A stretch of DNA of 64,000 nucleotides from Lumnitzera littorea (GCA_024138015.1 JAMXBB010000006.1:74978626-75042625), one strand, 5' to 3'. Shown: positions 11,801 through 23,348, numbered from the stretch's first letter. Numbers and translations are program-made. Notes: generated by a model from the letters alone, not told the origin.

Positions 11801-12522
11801 TTTAGTGAATTGATTGGTAAAAATAGATAATGAGATCTTCCATTAGGTATTTATATCCTATATACATCATTTAGTAAGCTACTTAGTATAATTATTATGA
11901 AAAGTGTCATTTAAGGTATTAATGTTCACTACATATAACCTAAGCATCAACTAAACCCTTAACTATATGCAATACTAACCTAATTATATAGTTAGAAGAT
12001 AAATGTGATCTATGAGACAATATCTTAGTTTCTAAAGGTTTTCTTTAGTATTATAAATATTTGTGAATGATTGTAGGTTATCTTTAATCTTTTACTAATG
12101 ATTTAGTATAATACTAAGGTTATATTATCAATTAAGGTTTTCGGGTAAATTATGGTGAATTAGTGCTTTTATATCCTTAAAGTTATAGTTGTAGGGTTTT
12201 TATTACTTTTAAGTACAATATCTAGTGTTGTTGCACATTTAGGGTTTAATATATTCATATGGGATTAAGTCTTTGATTATTATCTTAGGGTTTTGATAAG
12301 GTTCGAAGTTAACTTTTGCAGTTATATATACTTGAGGTTTTAGGGTCTTCGTACGCAATTAGAGGTTCAATTGATAATTTAAGGTTTTTTATATTTGCTT
12401 TAGGTTTTGAATTGAGATTTTAATTGATTTTAAATCTCATTAGCTCTATTGACTTCAGGAAATCATCTACAGTTTAGGGATTTGATTCTATACTTAAAAA
12501 AGCTAGATTTGTGGGGTTTACA
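8865..12522 (-). mobile_element. Solo LTR-A, 3,658 bp, minus orientation
   Basis: Read on the minus strand it starts TGTAAACCCC at 12522 and ends near 8865 at a decayed copy of the family terminus (GGTCCTGACG against GGGTCGTGACA). Flanking 5-mers are aattc (8860-8864) and agttc (12523-12527), a target duplication with one mismatch. Joining the flanks restores one Gag frame, confirming insertion into the Tat element. There is no internal region, so it is a solo LTR. The left part resembles LTR-C and the right part LTR-D and LTR-E, so it is mosaic. Contents include TA-rich tracts (about 10700-11300) and a purine-rich strand segment near 11460-11640. The termini resemble Tekay/Del chromovirus LTRs. 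Confidence 0.85.
9310..11406 (-). other. Predicted LTR-internal intron of LTR-A, acceptor decayed
   Basis: Minus-strand donor AG/GTATGT (complement of 11401-11406) and, 2,097 bases on, a pyrimidine-rich stretch TTTCTCTTACAT where other copies have TTGCAG/G; here the acceptor AG has become AT. Its position matches the intact pairs in LTR-B, C, D and E. Confidence 0.45.
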
Positions 12523-12640
12523 AGTTCCTTCGCAAACTTAGCACATAACACCTCCAATTGCACTATCTACGGATCATCATTCTACTGTTCTTGATTTTAA
12601 GGCATCTTATTATGTACCTCAACTTGTCATACTTCAAGAG
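12523..12640 (-). pseudogene. N-terminal Gag piece of the interrupted Tat element
   Basis: The minus strand reads VQLEVLCAKFAKEL up to the target duplication of LTR-A and continues in the same frame on the other side (8864 and below) as EEVRTTNQELCQRL. Two TAG stops lie just upstream. This shows that the two pieces were one gene before LTR-A inserted. Coding signal fades to the right of about 12640. Confidence 0.7.
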
Positions 12641-13439
12641 TATGTTGTTGCAGTGACTGCTATTATTAAATTAGCCAAAGGGCCTTAATTCCACCTTTGG
12701 AGTATTAATATTACATAACTTAATTCTAGCCATATTATGATTTTAGAAATGGACAGTTCCAATTGTTTATATCAAATTTTGGTAAGAATAATGTCTCGAA
12801 TATGAAGCTCACAAGCACTATGCAAAATAGAAAGAAATTAGGCTAAAGGGGTGTTAGGGCAACTCCAGTGTTACCACTTTGATATCCAAGTTAGGTAAAA
12901 TTTGCAAAAGGAAATGAAAAGAAGAAAGTAGGGTGCTTGATAGTCTATAAAAACTTGTCCTTTGCTCTTGAATCTCTTTTTATGGCAATAGGATGATTTT
13001 TATGTGGTAACCATTCCCTCTAATTGCAACATATGCAATTGACTTAAGTTTAGGACCACTCCCTCATTTTGTGGAACATGGTTAACATCATGGTGGCTAA
13101 TGAGCGATTATCCAATGTTACAATTTCAACCCTCTGGAGTTGATTGGGTCAAAACTAGACTTAAAGACTGTTGTTCCGAGCTAAAGGAGGTTGATTTAAC
13201 CTTCCTTAGTTAAGCCCTTTTTATAGAAATTCAAGTAGATTACCTTTCCTAAGCTATCCTACATGGGCAATGAGACATTTAAGAAGTCAGAACGATGTAA
13301 AGAGAAGAGTGATTAGATGTTAGGTCAGGAATAGCTGTAAGTAGATTAGTTTATGCCTTTAGGAAAAACCTCTATCAATACCTACCAACTTAAGCTTAGC
13401 TTCTACGACCATTATTAAATGACTATCGTCAACTTAAAA
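12641..13439. other. Degenerate sequence without readable domain
   Basis: Probably the 5' leader of the minus-strand Tat element passing into the remains of the retroelement whose RT fragment lies at 13440-13690. Minus-strand scraps look weakly coding, but no domain could be recognised. Confidence 0.4.
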
Positions 13440-13690
13440 TAACATATTAGGTACGAAGAGTAATCTTCGAGTTATGTATAGCTTAATCTTTAACTGGTAA
13501 TAACATGATCTTAGATTAATCTTAGATAACATAGTGGCTTTCTTAAGTTGATTGAACTAGTCATCTATACCTAGTAAGAGATATTTAGTCTTGATCCACT
13601 TGACTGAGATCCCTATAGTCAATGCATAATCTCATGATCATGTCCTTCCTCATAAATAACATTGGCACGCCTTAAGGGAAAAACAATTAA
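13440..13690 (-). pseudogene. Reverse transcriptase fragment of a Ty3/gypsy element (probably chromovirus)
   Basis: The minus strand contains MRLCIDYRDLSQVDQD (13612-13635 and onward), the finger/palm motif RxCIDYRxLN of Ty3 RTs. It is followed by degenerate SLTRYR, LVQST and a YYQLKIK segment corresponding to PLPRIDDLFDQL and the GYHQ motif. A clean RT would continue right, but the fragment is cut at or before the LTR boundary at 13756. The MRLCIDYR form is more like chromoviruses than the Tat RT in this window. It has many stops and no catalytic YxDD box was found. Confidence 0.65.
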
Positions 13691-13755
13691 GTAGATAAAT
13701 CCTTTACAAAGGAGACGAGAGAGAAATGAAAAAAAAAAAAAAATAGAAGACTTTT

Positions 13756-14679
13756 TGTAAGCACTAAATTTTTGCCCCTTTATTTTATTTTATTTTTTCC
13801 TCAATGGGTCCTAAATTAGGAAAAAAAAAAAAGGAAATTAAGGAAAATTCAAAAAAATAAAAAACTTTAGGAAAAATAAGAATTTTAGAAAAATAAAAAA
13901 AATACAAAAATAAGATAAAGCAAAATATTAAATAGAAAGCCATATAAAAATAATAATAAACTAATAAAGGAAAATCTTTTCTAACTACTAGAAAAATCGG
14001 ATTTTTTCTAAAATATATAAAAATAATTGGACTTTTTTTAATTAGGGTCTTTTAAAACTTTCAAAAAAAATAAATTTCCAATTTAACACTTCTGTTTTTT
14101 AGAAATTTTCTTAAATAAACCAAATTTAATTAAAAATGTAAGTTCGATGTATTTTCAGAATTAAAATAAAACCAACTCACTAAAGTTTTACAAAAATAAC
14201 TAATACGTCTAATCCCAAATAGTGGTTACAAAAGCACTTAAAGGGTAACAATAAAAATAAGAAAATCTAATTTTCTTTTTTCCTAGATTACTACGATTTA
14301 TCCAATTACTGTAATTAATAAACCGAGTTCTGTCTTTTAAAAATAAAAGGTGATTTTTAAGTTTAATTTTAAATTTGGAAAGTTAATGATACCCATAAGG
14401 GTTTAAAAATCATAATCCCTAGATCCGGATCTAGATCTCTTGTTTGAAAAACCATTTAATCGATAAATCAGTAGCTAAATTATAATTAATTTACTCAATT
14501 AGTTATAACTTAACTATTTTTCCTGACTCCGGTCGGATAACGACTTCAAAGTAACTTTCAAAAATACAAAAAAGAATCAGTTTTCTCTAAACCCTAGTTG
14601 AAGGTCAATATTAAACAGGTAAGGGTTTAATACTAATTAGTTTAGAGAAAACTTAAATTTAAAAAAACCGGGCTCGACA
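13756..14679 (+). repeat. 5' LTR of the plus-strand Tat/Ogre-like element
   Basis: Begins TGTAAGCACTAAATTTTTGC just after an A-rich stretch and ends GGGCTCGACA, directly before a primer-site-like sequence. Length is 924 bp. It is A-rich, with a poly-A/T character between 13780 and 14150 and T/A-rich tracts throughout. The terminal TG...CA and the PBS adjacency fix the boundaries. No matching 3' LTR was seen in the window. Confidence 0.7.
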
Positions 14680-14682
14680 GCT

Positions 14683-14700
14683 TGGCAACTCCACTAAAGA
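14683..14700 (+). other. Primer binding site, Tat/Ogre type
   Basis: The sequence TGGCAACTCCACTAAAGA resembles the TGGCGACTCCGCTGGGGA-type primer site that I recall for Tat/Ogre elements, primed by tRNA-Arg. It lies four bases after the LTR end. Differences are mostly G-to-A changes, in line with decay elsewhere. The tRNA assignment is from memory. Confidence 0.65.
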
Positions 14701-14887
14701 CATTAAAAGGGTTAACCATTCGACTTTGCAAATCTAAAATTAAACTTAAAAATCACTTTAGTGTAATTTATTTATTTTCTTTTGAATTTTGTTATTTATC
14801 ATAATTGTACTAATGTCTTTGCAAGTTTAGTTTTATGTATTTAATTATTTTAAGGGGGAGATTTATTTTCTTGTACCATGAATGCAT

Positions 14888-15475
14888 GATAGATACAGTC
14901 GAACTTGGGCCATCTTAAGACCTTGGGATGGGGAGCCATTGTATAAGTTTCGACTGTAATGGGGCAACTACCGTTTGAGGCCGATTAGGCTACCCCACTT
15001 AAACTTCGATGTGACTAAGAAATCATTTTTTCATAAATGCGTAAGATCATAGAGTTTAAGGACCTCTAGAACCTACCCTTATTGCATACATTCTTTAAGG
15101 TTTGGTGAAAAGCTAATTAAATGACATTGTTATAAAGAAAAAACAAACCTAAAGCTTCTTTCCATATTTTTCTCCTAGAATTCACTTTCAGTTTTTGTTA
15201 TTAATTTCATGTCTGTACTATTGTCTTACATATCTCATGCACTGGGATATGGGTGTTCATTTGTTGCAAAGTTGATGCGGTTAGACCTAGGCCATATTAG
15301 AACTCTAAGAGAGGGATCATTGTGTAAGCTTCGGGTGTTGTGGTGTAACTGTCACTTAGGGTTGATTAAGCTACCTCACTTAAGTTTAATATAACTAATG
15401 AAAGTGTTCTTTAACAAGTGAGGTCATACAACTTAAGGACCTTTTTAAAACTTACTCTAATTGCATTCATGAACC
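14888..15475 (+). repeat. Diverged tandem duplication in the leader, about 383-bp spacing
   Basis: Two blocks of about 205 bp (14888-15090 and 15270-15475) share a series of motifs: GGGCCATCTTAAGA / AGGCCATATTAGAA, then CATTGTATAAGTTTCG / CATTGTGTAAGCTTCG, CTACCCCACTTAAACTT / CTACCTCACTTAAGTTT, and TTTAAGGACC / CTTAAGGACC. The sequence between the blocks is AT-rich. It lies between the primer site and ORF1. Confidence 0.75.
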
Positions 15476-15642
15476 CTTTTCCCAAAATCGACAGATTGAT
15501 ACGATGTGGCAAAACTAAAAAAAGATTTATAGAGTTTCCTAGTCTTTTCCCTATAAATGTTTTCTTCCTATAAATATCAATGTACTCCCTATGTAAATAA
15601 GATAGTTTTGATGTAATTTTTCTTTTAATACTTTTTGTAGAA

Positions 15643-16640
15643 AATGGTTAAATCTTCTCTTACATAGGCCTTTTTCAAGAAAGTCCATAATGAGCTTTTA
15701 GAACCCAAGGGGATACTTAAAATATGGTTTCAATTTTTAAATCTGAAGCACCAAAAATTCATTGAAAACAAGATTAAGCCCTTTCTCTCTCTACTCAAAT
15801 TCCAGACCAATGTTACCATGTTATGGGCTTTAGTTTATTTTTAGGACCCTCAGAATTAGTCTTTTCACATTGGCGCATGCCAATTGAGGCTAACCATTGA
15901 AGAATACTCCCATCTGTTAGGAGTCCCCTCTATTGGAAACGGAAAATATGTCCTAACTATCATGGTTAGCCCTACATAAATTTTCAAAAAGCTCTTAGGC
16001 TTCTATGAATTTAAACTATATAGAATATGGATAGATCCCCATAAGAGAATTATTAAGTTGGATAATCTTTTTACTTAGTTTGCAACCCCGTCTAGCTATA
16101 ACCAGAAACTCTTCTGTAGTAGCATTGAAGATTGGCAACAATATAGGATAAACGTCTATATCTTAGTAGCCTTTGGAACTATTTTGTTTCCTAATGGGAT
16201 GTTTCACATACAACATAAGATTATAAAGCTTGTGACCTAATTTTTAGGGTGGAAATCTTATTTCCCAACACTATTAGCAACATAAGCCAAGTCACTCAAT
16301 CGTCTATAGGAACAGAGAATGGAGAATTAAAGACTAATATAGCCCTACTTATGGTTTGGTTTATCAGCCATACTTAGAGCCCTAAACTTGATTTTCTTCA
16401 TAGACAAAGCATCTAGAAGATAAACCCCATTGATGCATTCACTGCTGTCATTGAACTTCCCAAAGGTATTGCTACCTATTACTGGGTCAAAGCTTTCTAG
16501 AAGTGTTACAATGAAGATATTTCCCAAGTTGCTAGATGGATCAAGGTTATTGAGATAAAGAAAAGAAATAAGATTGAAGAGAAGCCAAAACTTCACAATA
16601 AAAAGAGGATCTACACTTTAGGGATTATTTGAAATGAATT
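15643..16640 (+). pseudogene. ORF1-like protein of an Ogre-type element
   Basis: Beginning at an ATG (MVKSSLT), one frame with local shifts reads through about 330 codons. It contains FFKKVHNELLEPKGILKIW, a TIEEYSHLLGVPS segment, and FGTILFPNGMFHIQHKIIKL, and ends near 16630. The motif order (long helical N-terminus, IEEY-xLLGVP, then FGLIIFP) matches the unnamed protein encoded upstream of gag in Ogre-like elements and listed in plants as a DUF (DUF7745-like, from memory). Its role in the element is unknown. Stops are many and often TAG. The start choice is the only ATG before the first recognisable block. Confidence 0.6.
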
Positions 16641-17060
16641 TTTTAATAATGTAAGGGAAACTTCAAAGATGCAATAAAAATATTTTTCTTGCCACATCAT
16701 AGTCAGTTTGTCAGCTCTCCTCTCTACATCCACATCATCCTAATATTATGCCTGTAAATGTACATTAGTTTCTGTTTAGTCATGTTTTTGAGTTTCTAAG
16801 TCCTTTTCCCTATACTTTCTACTCTAACCCTTTCCAATCTCTTCTCCTATACATTCTTAGGATCTTTTTTCTTATAATTTTGTAAAATATTTAGGCCCAT
16901 GATCCCTTAGGATTGTTTTCTACTCTTTTCTCATAACTTGTAAATAAGTTTTATCCTTATATCCTTTTCTCTTTCTTAAAAATGGAAGATTTTGTTCAAA
17001 AAATAAAGAAAAGAAAAGTTGCTAACTAGTAAAGAATTCCTCCAATTAGGTTCACATAGC
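16641..17060 (+). other. Spacer between ORF1 and gag
   Basis: T-rich non-coding sequence after ORF1 with no domain. In Ogre-like elements a short untranslated gap separates ORF1 and gag; this fits by position only. Confidence 0.45.
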
Positions 17061-17700
17061 TGATGACAAACTCACCTCCTTAAAAAGGATGATGCATCAA
17101 ATGGCCCAACAATGGCAGGTTTTATTCCTAATGATTACCACTCTCCAAATATCCCAAGATTTAAGCTTAGGAAGGAGACTCTCGAATCTGGAAGAAAAGG
17201 TAGCGAAGCTACAAAAGAACATTATAGATCTAGAAATGGTAATGGGCTCCATACTTAGAAGATTTCAACATGAGATGTTCAGTATTAATCAAATGTCAAT
17301 AAGCCCAAGTAATAAAGGAAACCCAACAAGAAAAAAGCCAAGGAAGAATGAGAAAAAACAAGCCCAAGGGACTTAGAGGAGACAATTCACTGATTGAAGA
17401 TCTCAATTACCTAAACCTTTCATCATTGGAAAGTAGTAAGGATTATAGCTTGTGAAGCCCTTAATCCGAATTACAAACTACGTAGCTTTGACCCAAAAGC
17501 AGGATACGACTATCATATGGGTTAGAAAGGGCACTCTACTAAGAAATGCTAGAGATTGAAGAACAAGATTTAAGATGCAAAAGTCATTCAGCCAAAGCTA
17601 TAATAAGTCGGTCCTTCTTCAAGTCATAGGGGCAGTCTAATTGAGTCACCTAGAGCTCCATTTCTTTTGAGCTTACCAATGCCTTCTGATAAGCTCACAG
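17061..17700 (+). pseudogene. Gag remnant with zinc knuckle, plus-strand Tat/Ogre element
   Basis: From about 17061 the sequence reads as a helical Gag-like N-terminus with a 95-codon open stretch (17089-17376) rich in Lys, Glu and Gln. Near 17505-17590 the frame gives YDYHMG, KGHSTKKC and RLKNKI, then DAKVIQPKL. This corresponds to the CxYHxGxxGHSTExCxxLKxKIQDLID zinc-knuckle block of Tat Gag proteins. The first Cys is lost (now Tyr), and stops replace the residues between the blocks. The capsid core expected upstream was not clearly seen, so part has probably been deleted. It is non-functional. Confidence 0.6.
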
Positions 17701-18823
17701 GTTGTTTTAAGTAATTAGACACTTGTTAAGATAAGGGCAAAGAAAGTTGTTTTCAATAAAGTCTGTAACAACTAGAATAATACAATTGCCTTCTTAATTG
17801 ATTGTAATGTTATTAGGGCAAATAAATTCCCCCTTATTAAAAAGTTTAAAATGAAAAGAGGCAAACTATTTTCCACATACTAACCTGAAACACTTTAAGG
17901 GCTGAGTGACATAAAGGTGAGGATACTTTAGACTCATTCCTTAAAGGAGGTTCACTTTGAATGTGATATGCAAATTAAAATGAAGTTAAGGATTCACTTT
18001 TGAATCCTAAATACGATCATCTCTTATTCATCCCATTGGACCCATTTGAAGAATTTTCAAAATTAAACTCTGTCGAGAACCACCCCATAATGGGGCAATT
18101 TAGAGGTTAGGGTCATTGATAAGGGGAGAGGGATTAAAATTGGTTTGTGCTTATTTTAGTGACATTAAACTCAAAAGCAACTTTTATTTTGGATAAGTTA
18201 TTTATTTCTTTGAAATGAAGAAGATCTAAATCTTTTTTTTAAACACCTCGAGCTTATACTTACCTCACCCAAGCTTATACAATAGAAATCTATAAATCGC
18301 TTGAGAGGCAAAAACTTGGCAATGGAGACTTAGGGCCAAAAGAAAAAGAAAGAACAACAAAAGAATAGTAGGGCACAGTAATAACAACTAAAAGAAAAAA
18401 GAAAAAGGAAAAGAAAAAGATGAAGAAAAGAAGTTAGCAAATTAGGCTTAAGTGTAAATCAAAAGCCTTAAAAGATATATCATATCCTAATAGGGGTAGC
18501 CAAATCAAATCAAAAGTCAAACCCCAAAGACGCAAAGCTCTAAGCTTAGAAACCTAAAAGCATTATATCCACTTTAATGCCTCTCTTATGCTGAATCACA
18601 CCAGGCCTTCCCACCTATAATACCACCCTTACAGAATAAAAGCTTTTCCAATCCTAAAAAGTAATTTATCTTTAATAAAAGTCATTTTTGAAACTAGGGT
18701 AAGCATATTTCTAATTTTTCCTAAAGTTCTCAACTTGTATACTTGGGATTAATATTTCTTTCAAAATAAGCATCTTCATTAGACCCTTTTGAAACCTCTA
18801 GAACTAAAGTCTAAATTCATAAT
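17701..18823 (+). other. Decayed internal region with purine-rich tract
   Basis: Up to about 18160 some plus-strand stretches read as protein (for example KIRAKKVVFNKVCNN and FLIDCNVIRANKFPLIKKF), in the position of the gag-protease linker, but no protease motif was found. An A/G-rich tract follows at 18311-18432. The remaining sequence to 18823 is AT-rich with no reading frame. It continues at 23672 beyond LTR-B. Confidence 0.45.
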
Positions 18824-19232
18824 TGTGGCGACCCTAATAGGGGCCTAGTAGTATTGCCTAAAATTTCCATATCACGTGTGCACCCATGATAAGAAAATCG
18901 CCTTGCAAGTCAGAGATTGCAAGACTCTAAATAGTTGTTTACTAGAGTCTTCAATTTTAATTCATTGACTCATTATATAATATATATAATTATGGATATC
19001 CAATTTTTCCACAATTCCTCAGAACCGCAGAGAATCGGTATCCCCTACCAAAATAATGAAATAAGATAGACAATTTTAGAAAATTCTAAACTTACTAAAG
19101 ACAGTAAACTTAAATGAGACATTAGTCATTTTTCGGAGCATTCCGAATTAACTACACAAGCTTTTCATCATATTGATTCAATGGTAGCACTCTGCACTCG
19201 ATTCCTATCCCCTTTCCCAACTATCGATCAAC

Positions 19233-21487
19233 CTGCAAGGAAAAGAACTGTTGGGGTGTAAGCTTACGCTTAGTGAGATAATTACCCTCGTCAATACCAC
19301 ATAGCAGAAATTTATTATATGTACAATCATATGAATGCATGAACAATCAGTATGCCAAAAACGCATGCAGCGACCTAGGAACTGCATACGACTCAGAATT
19401 ACGCCCCTTGAAGTCGGGGTTTGGAGATAATTAACCAACCCAAACCAAAATCCGGGTTCTAGACCTTGGGTTTTAATTCATTAGCACTATTGTGTTTAAG
19501 TCAAAACAAAACTAAGTATATATCCACATATATATACTTTCCCTACCGAATAATAAATTATATTTTCAAAATCCCAAGTCTAGCGGTGTGGTGGCCTCCG
19601 CAATCCACAAACACACGCCCTAAACAGAAGCCACAAGACTCGGCCCCTTACCGACGATTGGCGTCTCCCAGCGCCTAGTAAGCCCATCAGCTTAGGTCAG
19701 AGACTCAATATATATAGGATGGCATAGCTAGTGCTCAATCCTACAGGAAACTCGTATTCCTGTGAGTCCCCTCCCATCTTCTGCGTGAAGCGGCAGTCGG
19801 TGTTATCCGTATGCAATATGGGGTATGCATGATTCATTTTGATTTCTTAATCGTATAAGTGATTAACTCGATTTTCAGGGTGATCGAACAATTTCATTCC
19901 ATACGATTCACATGTATATATAATGCAAGCAATTCCCATTATTAGATATAATTAACAAGTCATCACATTCATCCACAGATTCATACACATGCATTTCCCA
20001 TATCCCACAAGCATCCAAATTCATATATATATAAGTTTAGGTGCATCTATTCTACAAGCACAATCAAGTAAAGAGTCATCGGGAATTTACTCACTCAGTT
20101 ATGCGAATCAATCAAAATAATCTGGGATAGGTCGTCTCCCCAAAGCCGAGTCCCCTGGACATCGCAAATACGATACTATAAGGATTTGAATTAAAACTTA
20201 GAAAGTTAAGCTAAAACTCTTTAAGTTATACTTTGGACTTGGTTTTATAATTTTTCTCGGTTTTACTTAAAAGTTCAATCGCGTATAACTTTTTCGTTTT
20301 AAATCCGATTTTTATGATCTTATAGTCAATCTTCATTGTTTTCGAGTGTACTTTAACGTGGTAAGGTTAGATTTTCGAAATGAGGTATACAATTCTGTCC
20401 ATGGGTCAGAACAGTAGCGTTCCTCATGTGTTGGAGTGTTTTTGGGCCTTGTTTGGTAAATGGGCTTTTTGATAACTTGAGAAATTCCTTGGGCTTGGTC
20501 TTTAGATTTTATCCTAAGCTTAAAATACTCCTTGAGATCAGATTTACAACTTTGATTTATATTCTTAAGGCTAACAACCACTTCTTGGGCCTTTTAGTGG
20601 GCTTAAGTTGTCAAATGGGCTTGTTTTTGGTTCAAACTAAAGTTAATGATTTTGGTGGGCTTATGGGGCCTTAGGTGGATTTCTTATGGGCTTCAAAACA
20701 ACTTCTCTTGGTACTTTAAGTTGCTGGTCAGATTTTTGTTGAAGGCCCATCTTAATGTTCTAAGCTTGTTTTGAGAGTTTTAGGCCCGGTTTTGAGTTTT
20801 AGGCTTTGTATGCTAATCATACTTGCTTTGGTTAATCCTTTCACTTTGTTCTTTCACTTTTATCATATTTTTAGGCCTCATTTACCCATGTTCCAGATCT
20901 GTTCATGTTGTTCCTAAGGGGTCCTTACTTGGTTTTTCAACTTGTTTCATCATTTCCTTAAGTGTAGGTGATAGATTATGCACTTAACTACTTGTGTATA
21001 AATCTTAACTTAAGTTTCCTTCCATCAAATGATCCTTTAACTCATGCTCCACATAAAGAAATAAAAGATCTAATACTTCATAAAACCTCCATATCATAGC
21101 TCATGTCATACAAAGTTGATTTCTTCATAAAACTTCATGTGATGGATTTTTCCTTAACTTAAGTCTAGTTTTGAGCATGTTTAACTAAATGGAAACAAAA
21201 TCAACATTCAAATGATCATGGAACCTTCACGTCCAGCATGCTTACCCTTCATCAAAGTTCTCATTTCAAGATTTCCTTAGCTTAAAATCTTCCATTCAAA
21301 GCATTAAACAAATGTCCATACAAAACACCAACTTTACATGCTCATATTTCAACTTCATGTAATGGTTTTAGGGTTTGTTTCTTAAAACGAATTTTTGTGC
21401 TATAACAACTCAAACCTTACTCATATCTTCAAGAAATCCAAGTCTTCTAACATAAATATTAATCCACACATCACAAGAATCACTTAC
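19233..21487 (-). other. Predicted LTR-internal intron of LTR-B
   Basis: Minus-strand donor GTAAGTGA (complement ending at 21487) and acceptor TTCTTTTCCTTGCAG/G (AG at 19234-19233). Length is 2,255 bp. Both sites fit plant consensus closely, and their positions match the other LTRs. Confidence 0.5.
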
Positions 21488-22219
21488 TCGTCCTTAACGC
21501 AAAGTTTGGTGGTTGTGCACTAAGGTTCCTCTTAAGCCTTTAACTTTGCTTCCTCCTTTTTGCTTACCTTTTGAAACCCGAATCCTTTGTTCTTTTGGAA
21601 AGGGGTTTATGAAAGATTCTAATGGTCTTAAATGATCTTAAATGATGAAAGAAAATGGCACATGAACAAAGAAAAAATGCCGTGAGTTGAAGCTTTCAAA
21701 ATGGAAGAAAATGGATTTTGTGGGGTAAAGTTGTTTCCCCTTTTTATGTTTGTTTCTAAAGAGAGAAAGATGAAGTGAAAATGAATTTGAAAGTGAGAGA
21801 AATGGGGAGGAGTGCAGCCGGTTGGAATGAAGAGAGAAGGAGTGTTTAAATGTCTTGAAAGTGTTGTCTTAAAGCTTACAAAAAGTCAACAATTGCAACT
21901 CTTGATGATGTAAGCATTAAGGGGTGAATAGTGATGTGTAAGAGGAAGTGATTGATGGGTGAATGACAAATGCATGGCCCCCTCTTCTCTCCTTTTTAGA
22001 TCTGCCATGGGAAGTCTTTTAATGGCGTGGAGTGGTCTTGTCACCTTTATTAAAGTTAAGCTTATGATTTCTTGTGAAAATTTGTCCATATGTAGTATAA
22101 GTGAAGAGGTGATAAGGAAATTGTCTTATCACTAGATTTTGATAAGTTATCAATTGATAAATGATTCCAACTCTCAATTGATAAGTTATCTAAAGTGATT
22201 GGTTGATCTACTTATTGAA

Positions 22220-23280
22220 GTGTAAGGCTTAGGCATGAAGATAAGGGCATAGCCTTATAGGAAATTGTTTTAGGGTTTTTATCTTACATTGTTTTGTAAT
22301 TTATGATTTGATTTTTGTAGAATTGTGAAATTTTCTAAAGTTGAATGAAATTATTCAAATTAAATTATCGATTAGTCACTTAGGGTCAAAATTCCCTAAT
22401 TGTTTTAGGGTTTAGGGTCTTAGGTGAGTTTAGAGCTCGTAGTTCTTCAAGCTCAGGTTTTCTCAATAATTGGTTTTTGAATTGGAAAATTTTAATTTGT
22501 TTCTAAATGTAAACTTAAGTTTCTAGTTTAGTTGATCCTTTGGGAACGTTCAGAATTTACTCGTACTCAAATCCTATGCCCACTAAAAGTAGGGTTTACA
22601 GTTAGTTTACTTATTCATGTACACAAATCTTATGCATGAAGATAAGGAGATTGTTTGATTTGAAATTCTTTTGGAGTTTGTCTCTTAAATTGATTTGTAA
22701 GTTATGATTTAATATTTATAAAATTATGAAAGTTTCTAGAATTGAATAAAATTATTCAAATTAAATTCTTAATTAGCCGCTTAGGGTTACAAGTCCTTAA
22801 TTGTTTTAGGGTTTTGCGTTTAGAGTCTATGGTTCTCGTATTCGAGTTTTATCGATAATAGGGTTTCGAATTGGAAAATTAAATTCGTTTTTAAATGTAA
22901 ACTTGGATTCTTAGCTTAGTTTATCCTTGGGAATATTTGGGAAGTGTTCTTAGTTGAATCACAAGTTTGCTAAAAGTAGGGTTTACAATTTATCCATACG
23001 TAACATGGCTTATGAGTGAAAATAAGAGAATTGTCTTATATGAAATTCTTTTAGGGTTTGGTTCTCAAATTAATTTGTAGGTTGTGATTTGCCTCTTAAG
23101 AAATTTTCAAGTTTTCTAGAGTTAAATAAAATTTACTGAAATTATATTTTTAATTATTTATTTAGGATCGTAAGTCCTTGATCATCCTAGGTTTTAGGGT
23201 TCGAGTGAGTTTATATATGTTTTAGAGTTCGAGTGAGATTATGTATGTTTTAAGGTTTTTTTCACCAACTTGGGAATAAT
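22220..23280 (-). repeat. Three-copy tandem repeat of about 390 bp within LTR-B
   Basis: Copies are about 22220-22600, 22601-22988 and 22989-23280, the third shorter. Shared blocks in order include ATGAAGATAAGG, AATTATTCAAATTAAATT, TTAATTGTTTTAGGGTTT and AAATGTAAACTT. Copies one and two both end CTAAAAGTAGGGTTTACA. That ending resembles the LTR 5' terminus (TGTAAACCC on the minus strand), so the unit may be a duplicated LTR start. Confidence 0.8.
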
Positions 23281-23344
23281 TTACTCACACTTATGAGCTT
23301 AAGGATCAATTGGCTTAATTATTTAGGAACATCGTTTTATTATG

Positions 23345-23348
<4 letters not shown>

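Larger units (their letters stand above)
3690..12640 (-). mobile_element. Ty3/gypsy Tat-lineage element, gag-pol remnant, split by a solo LTR
   Basis: Read on the minus strand, the order is gag N-terminus (12640-12523), the interruption by LTR-A, gag core, CHHC zinc knuckle, protease, RT with its RNase H, a second RNase H, and integrase. The second RNase H between RT-RNase H and integrase is the hallmark of the Tat branch (Tat, Ogre, Retand). Every domain is damaged by stops or frameshifts but remains recognisable and in order, so this was one full element. Its own LTRs were not found. The 5' side runs into unrelated decayed pol sequence, and the 3' side into the spacer ending at 3689. Confidence 0.85.
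13756..18823 (+). mobile_element. Tat/Ogre-like element, 5' half (LTR, PBS, leader, ORF1, gag)
   Basis: In order on the plus strand are a 924-bp LTR, a primer binding site four bases after it, a leader of about 940 bp with a large tandem duplication, an extra ORF1 upstream of gag, and a gag remnant with zinc knuckle. An additional ORF before gag is typical of Ogre-type Tat elements. The element is interrupted by solo LTR-B at 18824 and resumes at 23672. No plus-strand RT or integrase was found before the satellite starts, so the 3' half is missing or has been replaced by satellite. Confidence 0.7.

Noticed and set aside
20333..20674. Overlapping open frames on both strands (82 codons each)
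   Set aside because: They lie within LTR-B over the segment conserved among all LTRs of the family; no protein motif is present.
22400..22425. Telomere-like TTTAGGG words
   Set aside because: Only two adjacent copies within a repeated LTR segment; AT-rich LTRs of this family carry TTTAGGGTTT by chance in many places.
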